Below, piece after piece: positions 12,901 to 27,900 of a DNA stretch of 64,000 nt (position 1 is its first letter; the number at the start of each line of letters is the position of its first letter). Where the stretch lies: assembly GCF_032854445.1 (NCBI RefSeq), contig NC_088307.1, positions 8,508,017 through 8,572,016 of the forward strand. The letters run 5' to 3'. The translations under genes and the position numbers were made by a program. Source of the DNA: Liolophura sinensis. Taxonomy: Eukaryota; Mollusca; Polyplacophora; Chitonida; Chitonidae. Under the pieces are notes generated by a model. It saw nothing but the letters and a program-made list of their open reading frames with translations, did not search any database and was not told the DNA's origin.

Positions 12901-15900
12901 CACAGATAACAAAATTACCAGCCTCCAAAGCGAACTCTGTCATGTCAGGACACTAGAAACTCTGTTGCTTGATTCCGCCATGATGACCAGTCCAAGTCCA
13001 GGTTAGTGTTATCATCTTGAGTGACAGGAAGAAATCAATTTTGGTGTCATTTTCATAATAATTATACGCATGAATATCACAGAAAGAAGCGCTTTACAGG
13101 TCGAAAAGGTTGAAGATTTACAGTATGCATGTAACACCTGGATGAATACAGCTGTATGAATGCTCTTTGTGCTAATTTGTTTACACATTTAACCTAGTAT
13201 CACATGAAGATGAAGATCTTTATTTTTGTTAATTTTGGTTTTGATTTCCTCATCACTACATCTGTCATGTAGAGGTACATGTAATCTGTATTGTTATATT
13301 TTACTCAAGCCGTACTCAAGAATATTTCACTTATATGATGGCGGTTAGCACCCACAACCTTCCGCAGGTTTGCTGCCAGGCCTTCCCACTTATGGCCGAA
13401 AAGAGGAAGCTAGCATGAGCTGGACTTGAACTCACAGCGTCCGCATTGGTGAGAGGCTTCTGGTACATTACGCTGCGCTAGTGCGCTAACCAATTGAACC
13501 ACACAATTGAAAGACACATTACCCTAATTCCTCATCCTTTTTGCATATGAACAAGCAAATTTCAGTGCAATTTATGCACATGTTTAATGGGGTTTTTTTG
13601 CTGACAAAACTACATTGGTTGGATTGACTAGTTTCAGGGCGTCACAAAAATATAAGTTTACCAGTCAGCACAGAATAAGGCATCCACAATATGCTTGAGT
13701 AAACACCTTGCAAACATGCGAAAAGGTTGAAGAATTACAGTACTCCCAGCCTCAGACAGGGATTCTGTGTATTCCGCTGCTCTCATGGTTTGGTCATAGT
13801 TCCAAGCCTGGAGATTTGTCAGGTTTACCCTGGTTGCTCTCTCTGCCCCACAACCCATAAAACTGACAATTTTCATCAAATGAAAAGGCTGAGCACCAAT
13901 TAAATAAATGATAATATAAATTTTTTTCTTGTTCTTTCATGGTTTCTTCTCAGAAATCTGCTCTCAGGGAACAGAGGCTATTATGACTCACCTTTGCTCA
14001 GGTAAGAGCCATGCGTCAGTGCATGTTTAGTGCTTGGTAATATTAAAAAATGATTCTTACAGTATCAGTAAATTATTCATAACTTACTGATACTGTAAGA
14101 ATCACTTTGCTTAAAGTCAGCATATAATTTGAGAATTTTTTTTTCTGATTTTTTATGATGTAACTAGCATTTACCATGTTGGATGATGTAGGCGAAAGTT
14201 AGCAAGAATGTTTTGATAGATTAAACAGTTATTCAGAACTCATATCTTGAGCAGTATTTGGCAGTATTTTGCTTTAATGGTTAATATTCATTGGTTAAAA
14301 TGTAACCTTTTCTGTGATATTCATTATCACCTGAGTCAAGATGTATAGAAATGTTTGAGAGTATAGCTTTGGTATTGTAAGTTGTGTGATCTTACTGTAA
14401 GTCACCTAAAGTTAAGCATTTTTCAAGTGACACATTTTGTTTGAGTTTGATTGACGCATTCACTTTATAGGACAACTAAAGACTTCTACATGAAGCTTAA
14501 TCAATTTCTTATCAGAAAAACTTAAGCGTGTCCATCAAAAGTATTATTTTCAGGGCCTTATTTGCTTCTGAATGTGCATTTTTACAAACGCTACTTTAGG
14601 TGAAAATGCATTTTACATACTAAACTTTAGATCCCTTTAATTATACTGATATATAAGCATAAACTTATATGAAGTTGTATTGGGATTTAAATCTTTACCC
14701 TTAAAATGCTTTGAACAACCACCATTGGATCTTGTTGTAGAATGTGGTATAGAGTATCTACCTCCGTCAAACTTTCTCCTGGACGTACTTGAACCACCAA
14801 AAGTTGTCTCCCCTAGCATGAGTAACAATGCTCTGAAGGCATTTGCTGAAGACGTCAGACTCATGGTATGTGGTTTCAGCAGCACACAATTTATTAGACC
14901 TGTAAGTCTTTCCAAAATTCCTTCACTACTGGTGAGAGATATACCCATATCGGTCTTGTGAAATTTGTTTTGGAGTGATGGCTAGTTGTGAAGTCAAGAA
15001 TGAAAAAAAACGAAATGAGTACAATGCCCTTAATGATGAACGTTGATTTGGAACACCTGTTTTGTGAACTCTTGAGTGAGACTTACTCACCTTATTGCTA
15101 ATCTTATTTCTTTGCCTCAAAGAGCCTGTAAGTTTATACACAACTGATTTTTTTGTTTGTTTCTGGACATTGTTTACCCCGAGACATTCTGTATTGATAT
15201 GCACTTCCATATGGTAATAGACACATTACACAATGTGGAAGTTACGCATTATTGCACATGTACCTTTATTTGAAGAGGAATCATTGAACACACTAGGGAA
15301 TATTTCATACTGTTTTTATGATGAGTTTTTGTTGGTTAAAGATTGTTGGGGGGGGGGGGGGATATCAAGTGTAAAGGAAAGTTTTACTGTTCTGACTTCA
15401 TTTTCCGTCCCATCACCATGACTGTGGCATAAATCAAAATGTGTGTTGCACCTTATGACGAAGAGTACATATATAAACCAAGTTCTGACTTCCTTGTTGA
15501 ACACAGTTTCTTCTTTTTGTTTTACAGAGCAGTTTTGACCAGTATGCTTCTCAACAGGTGAGAGAAATATTTCTTCAGACATTGACCTGGTTTAACAACT
15601 GGCTTGTGGGCTGTTTAAACATTAAATTTTCTGTATATAAGCTGAATTGGCATATGCAGATTCTAGCTATTTTACTCAGGAATGAGCAATGCAACATGAA
15701 ATGTTTAGCAAACCAATGTGGTAAAAGATGTGACTTTACATTAATTGCTAGAATAGTAAAAACAAATCTTGCCCTAAGCTGTGTGAACTCGCAGAACCCT
15801 CAAAATGATGATTCAGCTTATTTTGTTAAGTTTTTTGTCGAAAATCATATTTATTTAACACTTTTCTGATGTCTATTTCCACATTTACAGTGTAGAATAC

Positions 15901-18900
15901 AAGCTTACTGTTGTTACATGTGGACAGTTTACAGAATTGTTTTTCTTGAGCTCTGGGTCAAACAAGTGTCTAATAAATAAAGAACAGTTACAATAACTTT
16001 TGTGTAGTATTCAGTCAGTGACATGGAGTTGTCTCCCCTTACAGGAAAGGAAGCGCCTGGAGCGTATAGAGTTACAGAGGGAGTTTGAGAATCACCAGTT
16101 CCAGCAGGCACAGCTGGCTGCCGTTTCTGCCGCAGATAAACACAAACTCATTGAATACTTGGCTGCGGTAAGTACAAAGTTATATACCTTAGGTGTACTG
16201 TTTATTTCTGAGAACAATCCAAGACTTTGAGGAAAAGACATCTTAAGGATTGGAAAGAAAAAAGACTTCTTTATGTTTATGAAGTATAGTAATAGATTTG
16301 TAGATGTTTTTACAGTGGCATCAGTGCAACTTGATATTTCTGTTTTTTAAGTAGAAAAAAAAAATCATATTATTGTGCTTTGTATTAAATGGTGAAAACT
16401 TGATGATGTCTTATTTTTTGTAGAGTCTCAAGCCAATGATATATAAAACCTCATCATTATAATTTAATTTACATTTTCTTTCAGTTGATATTCAGTTAAA
16501 TAAATTATAACATGCTACATATCATGAATTAGTTGCTAGTGTTAAAATGTTTGTGATGAGCCGTTTTTGTGTTAGGATGAGCTGAAGGTGTTCCAAGAAC
16601 TGAACCAGCTGTCTCAGAGGCGGGAACAAGAGAGGAAAGACTTAGTGGCATCTATCCAAGAGGGTGAGCAAGGATAAGAACGGTCTCAGAGATTGGCGTA
16701 AATTTGGATTTATAAAGGAACTTTAGAATTGACTGTTGAAAGTCGGTAGCCTTTGTACTTCGTTTAGTTTTACTTGTAAGCAGAGACTAACTTATTCTAA
16801 AACGTTAAATGGAAATGAAATCATCCACTAATTTAAAATCTGAATTGTTTGTCATTGTAGTGGAGTTGAGAGCAGCTGATCTGATGAACCAGTTACTCCA
16901 GATGAATGAGAAGGCCAGGAAAACAGAAGAGCTCCTTGAAAAAATGGAGAAAGAAAGGTACGATCAGAATAGAAGGGATACAAGTTACTCAGGTACACAT
17001 ATGTACACACTTCATGCCGCTGGATGGCGCCCATGAAATACCATGCAGTTTTTAACCTTGCAGTTCTTCAAAGCAGCTGCAAGGTGCACACCAAAGCCCT
17101 GACCTTTATATTAAAAACTATGGCACAGTTTTAGATCTTGTGGTGCTGCATAGCAGCTGCACGGTACACAGCAAGCCTTGATTTCATGGTACTTTTAAGT
17201 TCTGAACTGTAAGGTACTGCTGAGAAAGGAGGAGAAACTGAGCAGTACCGTGTGGCAGTTTTATGTCGGTACCACACAGTTAAGGGCCACATGGCCTGGT
17301 GCAGTCATAAACGATATCATAATTCTTCTAAAATTTGGGACAGATATTAGTAGTGTTGAAAGTAGAATATTACATTTCTTTACCAGCCTTTTGTAAAAGT
17401 AAAGATATAAATACGTTGTTCACTAGATGGTCTAGCCATTTGAGAAAAAAGAAACTTGATATTCTTGCTACAGTTACATATATATTGGCTAAAATGAGCA
17501 GATCAGGTGTCCCAAAATTAGAAGAAATACGGTATGCAGTTGTGAGCTACAAGGCTTAAAAATGTGTGATACTGTGGTGGGACTTTTCTGCTGACTATCA
17601 TGCAATAACCACACAGTTGTGCGGTGAAAGATTCGCTGTGTTCTCTGCTGCCACAGTACAATACTGACAGTGCAGCTTTTCTTTTTTCTGTTTTTTTTTA
17701 CCTTTCTGGACATTACCAGGAGGTGATTTGGCCATAGATGTGCATTTTAGCTATTTTGAAAAAAAAAAAACTCCCTGCAGATAAGAGTGTAAAGGATAGC
17801 ATTGCTACTGACTAGTGGCTTGTGTAATAATCAGGAGGTGTAAGTCACAATCCTGATTGTGTGGTTGTAGGATAGAGCAAGAGGAATGGTTTGTTGTCAG
17901 ACAGGAGGAATCAGAAAATCTCAGGAAACAGGAAGTTTTGGGTGAGTGTGTCAGTGATGCTAGCATTTCTGAGGCTTTGAAGTCTCATTTCTGTCCAAAC
18001 TGTTTTGCCGTAAATGACCAAGTGGCACATTTTGCCTGATTGGGAGAATTATATTCATCTTAGAAAAGTGCTTTGAAATGTGCTTAGAAGGTTGGATGAT
18101 ATCCTGCTGAAAAAAAAAAAATTCAGCTTCAAAAGTGTTATTGTATTACATTGGTTTGCCTCCAAAAATGCGCATTTTTGGACGAAATTTTAGGTCATTT
18201 ACCATAGTATCAGACTTTTCAGAAATGCAGTTTTGGTTTTCAGCTCATCTCCCACAAAATCTTGGTAAGCTTTTTTGAAATGTACTCATTACATACAAAT
18301 TCAGTCATAAGACTGGTCCTAACTGGTTATTATTCATTAATGTTAATATTCATGGATCTAATAAAGTTTGCTGCTCTCTGTTGATTCATTACAGTTGCCA
18401 TGGAACAGATTCTTGTAGATAACGAGAACTTTGATAAGCTGTGGAAAATGTATGAGAATGATCGCCGGGAATATAAACAAAGAGCTCTGGAATCGTAAGT
18501 TCTGGTCCCAATTCATTCACAATTGTGAACCACTTATTCATGTGGAGCATTACATATTCTAAAACCTCAACAAGTTCTACCACAAACACAGTGCATGCTT
18601 TAGCATGTTAGAAAAGTGTTATCTGATCTGGACAGGTAATTATATACTTTCTACAACGTTCATATGTGCCCTACCCCAAAAAATACATTTTTAGTATTGA
18701 AAATCTTGTGAATTAAGTTTTCAAATTGCATCCAAAGTAATACCTTAGGGGTCAAATTTGTTGAGAATTTAGGGTATGTCCATCGGAGCTCTGTCTTTGT
18801 TCTCCTCATGATTGATCTTGAAGCAGTTTTTGAATATAGACTTGGGCATGAATGAAAGAAATGAAGAAATATAATATGGTGTATCCAAAATACTTCATAT

Positions 18901-21900
18901 TTTGATAATAATCAGAGATTTTTCATTTTTTGTTTATTACTGCCACTTGGAAATAAGTGTCTTTTAGAAGAAAATCTGCTCTTAATTGAAAATTCAACCT
19001 CCTCCGATTTCTGTCTTGTAAAAACTTTACTAATGGTCATGTCTATAACATGAACCTTGCTGCCACTGTCAGGCTCTCTGTGACTGTCAGGCTCTCTGTG
19101 ACTGTCAGGCTCTCTGTGACTGTTAGGCTTGCTGGCACTGTCAGGCTCTCTGTGACTGTCAGGCTTGCTGCCACTGTCAGGCTCTCTGTGACTGTCAGGC
19201 TTGCTGCCACTGTCCGGCTCTCTGTGACTGTCAGGCTCTCTGTGACTGTCAGGCTCTCTGTGACTGTCAGGCTTGCTGCCACTGTCAGGCTCTCTGTGAC
19301 TGTTAGGCTTGCTGCCACTGTCAGGCTCTCTGTGACTGTTAGGCTTGCTGCCACTGTCAGGCTCTCTGTGACTGTTAGGCTTGCTGCCACTGTTAGGCTC
19401 TCTGTGACTGTTAGGCTTGCTGCCACTGTTAGGCTCTTGTGGAGGCTGCTTGTTGGAATCCTACTCCCATTGTTTCAGTTGTGGCCTTTAGTCGAGAAGT
19501 TGATCTGCTAACTGGGAGGCTCATTTTTTATTTGGTCTTGCATAAATGTGACTGAATATAATAATAATAATAATGGCTTTATTTCAGGAGGGTAAAATAC
19601 AATGCATATACTCAGTCAACACTGGGTTGATCTACCCTGAGGCCCTCAATCACAAATAAATTTGAAACAATATATTACATTGCATATGTGATGGAAAACA
19701 TGGTAATTTGGAGCTTGCTTCTCACCTGTGTGACATACATACATGTACCTTGTGGCACGTGGAATGCTGTTGGTTACACACACTTGGCAAATATCAGGGA
19801 TCTATCTTTTTTTTTTTTTGAGAGCACTCTTGTTTGCGCATAAAAATGTTTTTCAATACGGCGTAAAACACTATCAGTCTACTTAGGCTGATATTTAATC
19901 TTATATAGGCTGATATTCAGTCTACATAGGCTGATATTCAGTCTTATATAGGCTGATATTCAGTCTATCCGCCTTGGCATTGGGCCCAACCTGCTACCAG
20001 AGGAGTCAGACACTCTCATGACATGACTTCTTCCTCAACATTTTTGCATGTGAAAGAGCAACTTTCAGTGCAATTTATACTCATTTTTAATTTGATTTTG
20101 GAGGCAAAACTACATTGGTTGGATTGTCAAGTATCAGGGCTTCACCAAAAAATATGACTTTATATGTCAACACAGAAAAATGCTTTCAGAATATGCTTGA
20201 ATAAACACCTTTCTAACATACGAAAAGGTTGAAGAATTGCAGTACCAGAAATAATGCTAGCGATGTTGAACTTACCTAAACAAACCAACTAAACCAAATG
20301 CCATTTACTGTGACTGTTTTGTTCTTTTGCCACAGTGAGTCAGAGACGAACGATCAAATAAACAGTGTTCTGAAGCTAAAGCGGTCAGAGCAGATGGAGC
20401 TCTTTGATGTTCTCCGTAAACAGGTGATCTAAAAACTTTAATCTTTTTGTTCACAATTTCCAGGATTAAACAGTTCCATAGCATAGTGTCCAGATATATT
20501 TGTGGTATTTAGGCTATTTTTTATCCAAAGCCCAATACACAAAAATTACTAGCAAATAATATTTATTTTTTATTTATATCATGACAAAAAACTTTTCCTT
20601 TCCATCTTTCCAACTTGACATGGTACTTTTAAAATAATTGTTTCTGTTTTAAAGGCAGAAACTTAATAAGATTTTGAAATATGCCCTTGTTGACATTTAT
20701 ACATGTGGCTGGTAGCTGCTATATACTTCCTCCTCGTAAGCTCAGCATTTCAATCCCAAGATATTCAAGGTGCAGGCTCAAAACTGGCGGTGGGCAGGAG
20801 ATGTTTCCATGCTCTCCCTGCTTGTGGGGCCTAACTCAGTAACTATAAGCTTTTGGTGGTGCTCATGTGGCCATTAGCACAGCCTAACATTTGTTGTCGT
20901 CCTCCAATATGTGGTGGCACGTGTGTACTTCACACGAGGGAAAATTTGTCAGTTAGTAGCGAAACGGAGTCTCCTCCATCCTTAAAGCCGACCACCATCT
21001 TATGAGGGAAAAAGTTTGGCATTGAGCAACAATCAAATTAATCAGTCAAGCCTTTGTTTTTGTGTTTCAGGAGAAGTTGCAGATGGAGGCGTTTGAGACG
21101 CTGCAGTTGCAGAAGGATGCGCGGACGACGCGCCTCACGAGTCAGATAGATCTGATCCAGGAGGAGTTAGCAGAGCTGTCTAAGGTGGAGATGGAGAGAC
21201 GAGAAGAGAGACAGGAGAATAGTAAGGTAATGCTTAAGCTAGCTGTCAGTACTCAAACTGCTGTTTGTGTGCTTGTTTTGGCACAGCTTTTAATTGCCTG
21301 GTAGATTACTTTAGCCCACATGACAGCATTTTGAATAGTCGTTACACAAGATGTTATTTCAGTGACCCACTTTTTTTTATTCTATAGTATTTTTTCTCAT
21401 GAGAATGCTATCACTTGACAAGTTTTTAGAAAAAAAAATGAGGTATGATTCAGCTTATAATTGTTATAATTGACTCAGCTGAGGTTTTATCATGGTTATT
21501 GACTCATGTGATATAGTACTGACTCAGCGGAGGTATTATTGGTTTGGCTGAGCTGTACTTGGCACATCTGAGGTATGTTTGACTCATAGTGTTTGTCAAA
21601 TACATGTATGTATGTAGATTAAAACACCAGTCAAGTATTACTTGAAATAAGGATGATTACAATTACAGTTCTTCTTTGTGTTTTCCCCTCTTCAGAAAGC
21701 GCTATCAGAGAAGAGGTTAGCACTAACCCAGATGATGCTACAGCTTCTGGACGAGAGAGACAGACGGGCTGTGGAACTCAAACACAGAATAGTAAGTCTC
21801 CTTACCCTACAAAATTGAGGTGCACAAGTTGGCAACACAAGGGATGTAAATGTGGCATATTTGCAGTGTAAAGTGTATCAAAAAAGTGTGATTGGCAACA

Positions 21901-24900
21901 GGTGGAGATTAAGAAGGGTATATTTGCAGTGTGAAATGTATCAAAAAAAGTGTGATTGGCAACAGGTGGGGATTAAGAAGGGTATATTTGCAGTGTGAAG
22001 TGTATCAAAAAAAGTGTGATTGGCAACAGGTGGGGATTAAGAAGGGTATATTTGCAGTGTGAAGTGTATCAAAAAAAGTGTGATTGGCAACAGGTGGGGA
22101 TTAAGAAGGGTATATTTGCAGTGTGAAGTGCATCAAAAAAAGTGTGATTGGCAACAGGTGGGGATTAAGAAGGGTATATTTGCAGTGTGAAGTGCATCAA
22201 AAAAAGTGTGATTGGCAACAGGTGGGGATTAAGAAGGGTATATTTGCAGTGTGAAGTGTATCAAAAAAAGTGTGATTGGCAACAGGTGGGCATTAAGAAC
22301 GGTATATTTGCAGTGTAAAGTGCATCAAAAAAAGTGTGATTGGCAACAGGTGGGGATTAAGAAGGGTATATTTGCAGTGTGAAGTGTATCAAAAAAAGTG
22401 TGATTGGCAACAGGTGGGGATTAAGAAGGGTATATTTGCAGTGTGAAGTGCATCAAAAAAAGTGTGATTGGCAACAGGTGGGGATTAAGAAGGGTATATT
22501 TGCAGTGTGAAGTGCATCAAAAAAAGTGTGATTGGCAACAGGTGGGGATTAAGAAGGGTATATTTGCAGTGTGAAGTGTATCAAAAAAAGTGTGATTGGC
22601 AACAGGTGGGGATTAAGAAGGGTATATTTGCAGTGTGCAGTGTATCAGAGAAGTGTAGTTGCAACGGATAGAGATGCAGAAGTGCTGTATTTGTAATGTA
22701 AAGTGTGTCACAGAGTTGTAATAGCCAACATATATTATCAAGGTGGAGGATGTCCTAGAGTGGCAGTGAGACACAGTTAGCTTGGTTATAATTGAGGTGT
22801 ATGTATCAGATGTGTAAATTGGACCCCTAAGATGTCCCCAGGGCTCTGCCCGTTTAATTCTGATTATAATGCTGGCCGGCATTGTATAAGTGAAATATTC
22901 TTGAGTAGCGCTCATAAGCAAATAAATAAATATATAAATAAATAAACTTTCATCTCCTGGGATGCACCACTGATGAAGTGCGTAGCTTGCTGTGTGTGTG
23001 TGCCTTTGTGCACCTCCATGCAATTTTTTATATCCTACTGATGAAATGTGACAGTGATTTTTTACTTTATGATCTGAATATTCTGCATGGAAAAAGCCTA
23101 TCGAGTTACGGACAGGTGATGAACTTTGATGTATGTATACATATGTATGCAGAGTAAACCGTACAGTAAGAGCTCGTGATTTATTGTCATTACAGCAAGA
23201 AATGGAACAGCGGAAGAAAGATGGACAGGTGGATTATTGGCTGGTACAGTTGCAGAGGTTGATGGACAGAAAACCTCAGGAGCTCATAGATCAGGTATTC
23301 CCCATTTGCCAAAGTTCTGTTAAGTTGGGCGAAAAAATAGCTGGCGTAGTTACAGAAATTAATAAAGCTGGAAACCCAGGACCTCCACATGAAATGTTCC
23401 TATTGGAAAAATATCTGTCATTTTTGCCAGTCAAATGGGGTTTTCCAGTTACCAACACTGGTAGGTGGCAGTAAACTCCAGCATTCACATATCTTGTTCC
23501 TTTTATTCACATTTCTGTCAGTAAGGCAGCTTTTTCTTGGTAGTTAAGAACTCCCAGGAGTTGCTGGTAAAATTAAAAATTTACAGACATGGAATTTGGG
23601 AAGATGTTTCGTGGTAAAATACACCAAATATATCTGATATGTGTGTGCAGATGGCCAAGATTTCATTACAGTGGAGATAATCAGGGTGGTATATTCTTAT
23701 TTGGGTTGTTCAACAGCCATCCTTTTGTACATGCATTTCTGCTTTTTCTGTGGTGCTTGAATACTCATTTAATATTGACTGTAAATCTTCAACCTATTCA
23801 GTCTCTAAAGCACTTTTTTTCAGTGGAATTTATGTATACAATTATAATGAAAATGATGCTCAAAATGATTTGTTTGTATCAGTTAAGATACATGCTTCTT
23901 AAACCTGTGCAAATGAATTCTTTACACCATACAGTTCTCTCGGAATATTTCAAAATATTGGTCAGGGAGGTGGCTGAGAAGGTTGAAGAGTGAGGGTATG
24001 TGATGAGAATGGGCCAGAAATTGACCTCCGTTTTAACTCTGCTTTATGACAGGAACGACTGCTGGAGATTGCTGTGATAAAGATCCTGGAGAAAGCAGAT
24101 GCCAGTGACTACATCTCACTATTCTCTCGCCATCGTATCACCATAGAAACCATGCTGCAGCTTAATGAGGAAGATTTGAAACAGGTAAAACTACAGACTA
24201 AGAAATGCTGTAGGAAACTTAAATTCTCAACTATTTTCTATGCAATGAATCAACTTTTTTTTTTTGCACTCAACAAATGTGATGTTTGTAAGTCCTGGAA
24301 ACTAATTATCTTTGTTTGGAAAAAGTTTAACTGCTGTGCTAAGTTGATTGAAAATACTGTAACGACATTGGTTAGAAGATATATGGAGCTATTGGACGTC
24401 CTACCAACTTAGGGTACCACAGCTAAGTGGAAGACTGCCCAATGTTACCAGAGTTTCTGGATCCATGCTTCATTGAATCTCCCAAGGCCTTTTGCTAAAG
24501 CATTGATAGCGTTGCAGCTATGAAGGACCAATTTTGTTTCAGACTTATGAAGGGCTCTGGGCCTGTTTGTTCAAAACTGGTTTAAGACTTAATGTCAGAT
24601 TTAACTAACACCAAGTCTTCAATTTTGTACTTGGCCTAAAAACATTTGTGTAACATTATATTAAACAGGAATTAAAACTGCTGCTGTTACACTTTGACTT
24701 TGGAGAACTGAATTGGCTGCTGAGTTTGGTTAAAATTTTAAATAAAATTATGGCTTAATACCAGTATTAACCAATACACTTTCGAACAGCTGGGCCCTGG
24801 TACATAACAATTACTCTTACCTGGGCACACTTCCACTGAGGTATACTTTATGTATACATAAAGTGCTAATTTGGACAATTGGCAATACCTCAGATGCACA

Positions 24901-27900
24901 TCAAGTAGATCTGACTTACACTTTAGGTATACCTCAGATACACATCAAGTAGATCTGACTTACACTTTAGGTATACCTCAGATGCATATCAAGTAGACCT
25001 GACTTACACTTTAGGTATACCTCAGATACACATCAAGTAGACCTGACTTACACTTTAGGTATACCTCAGATGCACATCAAGTAGACCTGACTTACACTTT
25101 AGGTATACTTCAGATACACATCAAGTAGATCTGACTTACACTTTAGGTATACCTCAGATACACATCAAGTAGACCTCACTTTACACTTTAGGTATACCTC
25201 AGATACACATCAAGTAGATCTGACTTACACTTTAGGTATACCTTAGATACACATCAAGTAGATCTGACTTACACTTTAGGTATACCTCAGATACACATCA
25301 AGTAGACCTCACTTTACAATTTAGGTATACCTCAGATACACATCAAGTAGACCTCACTTTACACTTTAGGTATACCTCAGATACACATCAAGTAGACCTC
25401 ATTTTACACTTTAGGTATACCTCAGATACACATCAAGTAGACCTGACTTACACTTTAGGTATACCTCAGATACACATCAAGTAGACCTGACTTACACTTT
25501 AGGTATACCTCAGATACAGCCCAGATCAGATATGCTGCACCTCAGTGATACACCTCGCATATCTAACCCATTGCAGCACATGTGCTGCTCTATACATTTG
25601 CTTTACATTTAGCTTGACCTTTGGAGCCTTTGTGATGCACATAGGGGTGTTAAGGCATTAATATCATCCTTAATGTCCTTTTGCCTACCTGTAATCAGCA
25701 TTCATCAATAAAATTATTGCAGGTGTGGGTTAAAATCATGTTGAGCAAACTGTAGATAAAGAGAACACGTGTGTATGAAGTATTTGTAGTCTGATAGGAA
25801 TGTTCAGACAGAATTTTTGTGTTCTCCTAAATCACTTCCACCACTGTGACCCGAGTGACCTTGTTGTTTTTCAAGGTTTCGGTACAAATTTTGCTTGTGG
25901 TGGCAGTGATGTAAAGCAAACATAGAGAGTGGTCCATGTGCTGTAAAGAGAATGCTCACATACCTGCAATATACCTCAACAGAGTACGGGAAAGGTTGAT
26001 GGTCTACTCAGGGACGCACCAACTTCTTCCACCCATAAATCGATGGCTTGTGAATTAGTAAAAAATTTAATGTTGAAATGTCATGTTTCTTTGTACAGAT
26101 GGGCGTCCATGAAATGGGTCTGAGAAAGTCGATCCTGAAGCAGATTGAAGAGTACAAGCTCCTAGAGGTTTCTGCAAGTAGCAAGGTGAGTTTTTCATGG
26201 GAGGTAAGAAGGAGCTTTCGTCATCTATTTTCAACATGTATGTTTTTGTATTTGGTGAAAATCAGGCTAACTCTTTGTAGCCTGTAAGCACATATCTAAA
26301 ATCTGGGCCATATTGTGCCCAAGTGTGGTGTTGTCCTTGGAAATTAGATACATGTGTAAAAAAATTTTGAACTTTATATGCATTCAGACCGTTTCGTTAT
26401 CAGAGGCGCTTGTGCAGAAATTTGTCAAATTGTTAGCTAAGAAGAATCGGTGACCTCTATGTACATGTACTTCAGTATGTTCTGTGTGTTGCAAATGTCC
26501 ACTGTAGAACCTCAGTTTTCCTTTGCAACTTTTTCACTATCAAAAAAATTAAAAAACCAAATGAGGAGCAAGTTTGATTTATTTATTTGATTGGTGTTTT
26601 ACGCCGTACTCAAGAATATTTCACTTATATGACGGTGGCCAGCCGCAGGCATGAAACCCACGACCGTCCGCAGGCATGAGCTGGACTTCAATTCACAGTG
26701 ACCACATTGGTGAGAGGCCTCTGGGGCATTGTGCCATGCAGGTGTGCTGACCCCGTCGTCCACAGAGGCCCCAGGACCGAGTTAGGAATCGGCACAAAAT
26801 GTTGCATAGTTCAGTTAAAGGCGGTCTGTTCTTTTGAAGAAATATGCCACTCTTTAAGTACTCATGTCATTTTGGTTTTCTAACCAGTTTCTGTCCACTC
26901 TTATTACAGAAGGAGACTTCTCGAGCCCCGATGGCTTTGGAACATGTGGTGGAGGCCACAGCACCTCCTAGTGGAGAGGTGGATAACCCAGTGCAGGAGG
27001 TGAAGGCGAGAGGTGTGGACTCCGAATGCTGCATATGCATGGAGAGAAAGGTGAGGAGATGCTTCAGTTGTTTACCCAGTTCCATTTTGATACATATTTT
27101 TGTTTTCATTGATTGATTCTAAAGTTGATTTGTTCCATCTGCTTCCTTTTGTTTTAGTGATTTATTTGGTTTAAGTTAAACACATATTTTATTATTATTG
27201 ATTAATTTCGAACTTAATGTTTTGTACCCTAGTGATTTTTCCATTCCCAATACATTACTTTGGTTATCAATCATAAAAATTCTCTCAGCAAAGTTTATTT
27301 TTAGAATCAACTAGAAGATCGTAGAATATTACTTTTGGTGCCGAAGCACATATTTTCCATTGGGATAAATCCTCCTAACTTTCACACACCTGAAAACACG
27401 TTTCTAACGATCGTTAGTACTCCCAGAACAAGGCAAAATGAGTAGCTCAGTCAAAGAGGGCAATTGTTATGCCCGACTTTGTGCTCAGGTTAGGAGGATT
27501 ATCCTGGCTCAGATTTATAATGATATTCTTTCTTACTTTTGTGTAGTCAGTGATAAAACTGTAATGTTTATTTCCTTGTTCATTTTTGTGTTTGTGCAGA
27601 TGTTCCTTATGTACCATTTGCTCATTTATTTTTCCAATCAGGGTTAGATTTCCAATTATTTGCATATATCAAATAGGTATAGATGTCATTTAGAAAGTGG
27701 ATTAAGTAACAATATTATCGTTAATAGGATTACACTTTCTGAATATAGCACAGATTCTAAAATTTGGCTGTGACCACTGCTGGTTTCGAACCAACGACCT
27801 CAGAGTCAGGCACCAAATCGCCAGCAATACGTGTCAACAGCACTAGAATCTGTGCTATATTCAGAAAGTGTAATCCCTATTAATGATAATACTGTTAATT

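Noticed and set aside
14680-14740. Extending LRSAM1 exon 9 upstream to an ATG at 14680
   Set aside because: The acceptor TTGTTGTAG at 14732-14740 keeps the frame with exon 8 and gives the conserved CGIEYLPPSNFLL stretch; the upstream part has no family similarity.
19043-19511. Open frames on both strands with TVRLSV / SLTVTE repeats
   Set aside because: By-product of the 18-bp minisatellite, inside a LRSAM1 intron and without similarity to any repeat protein I know.
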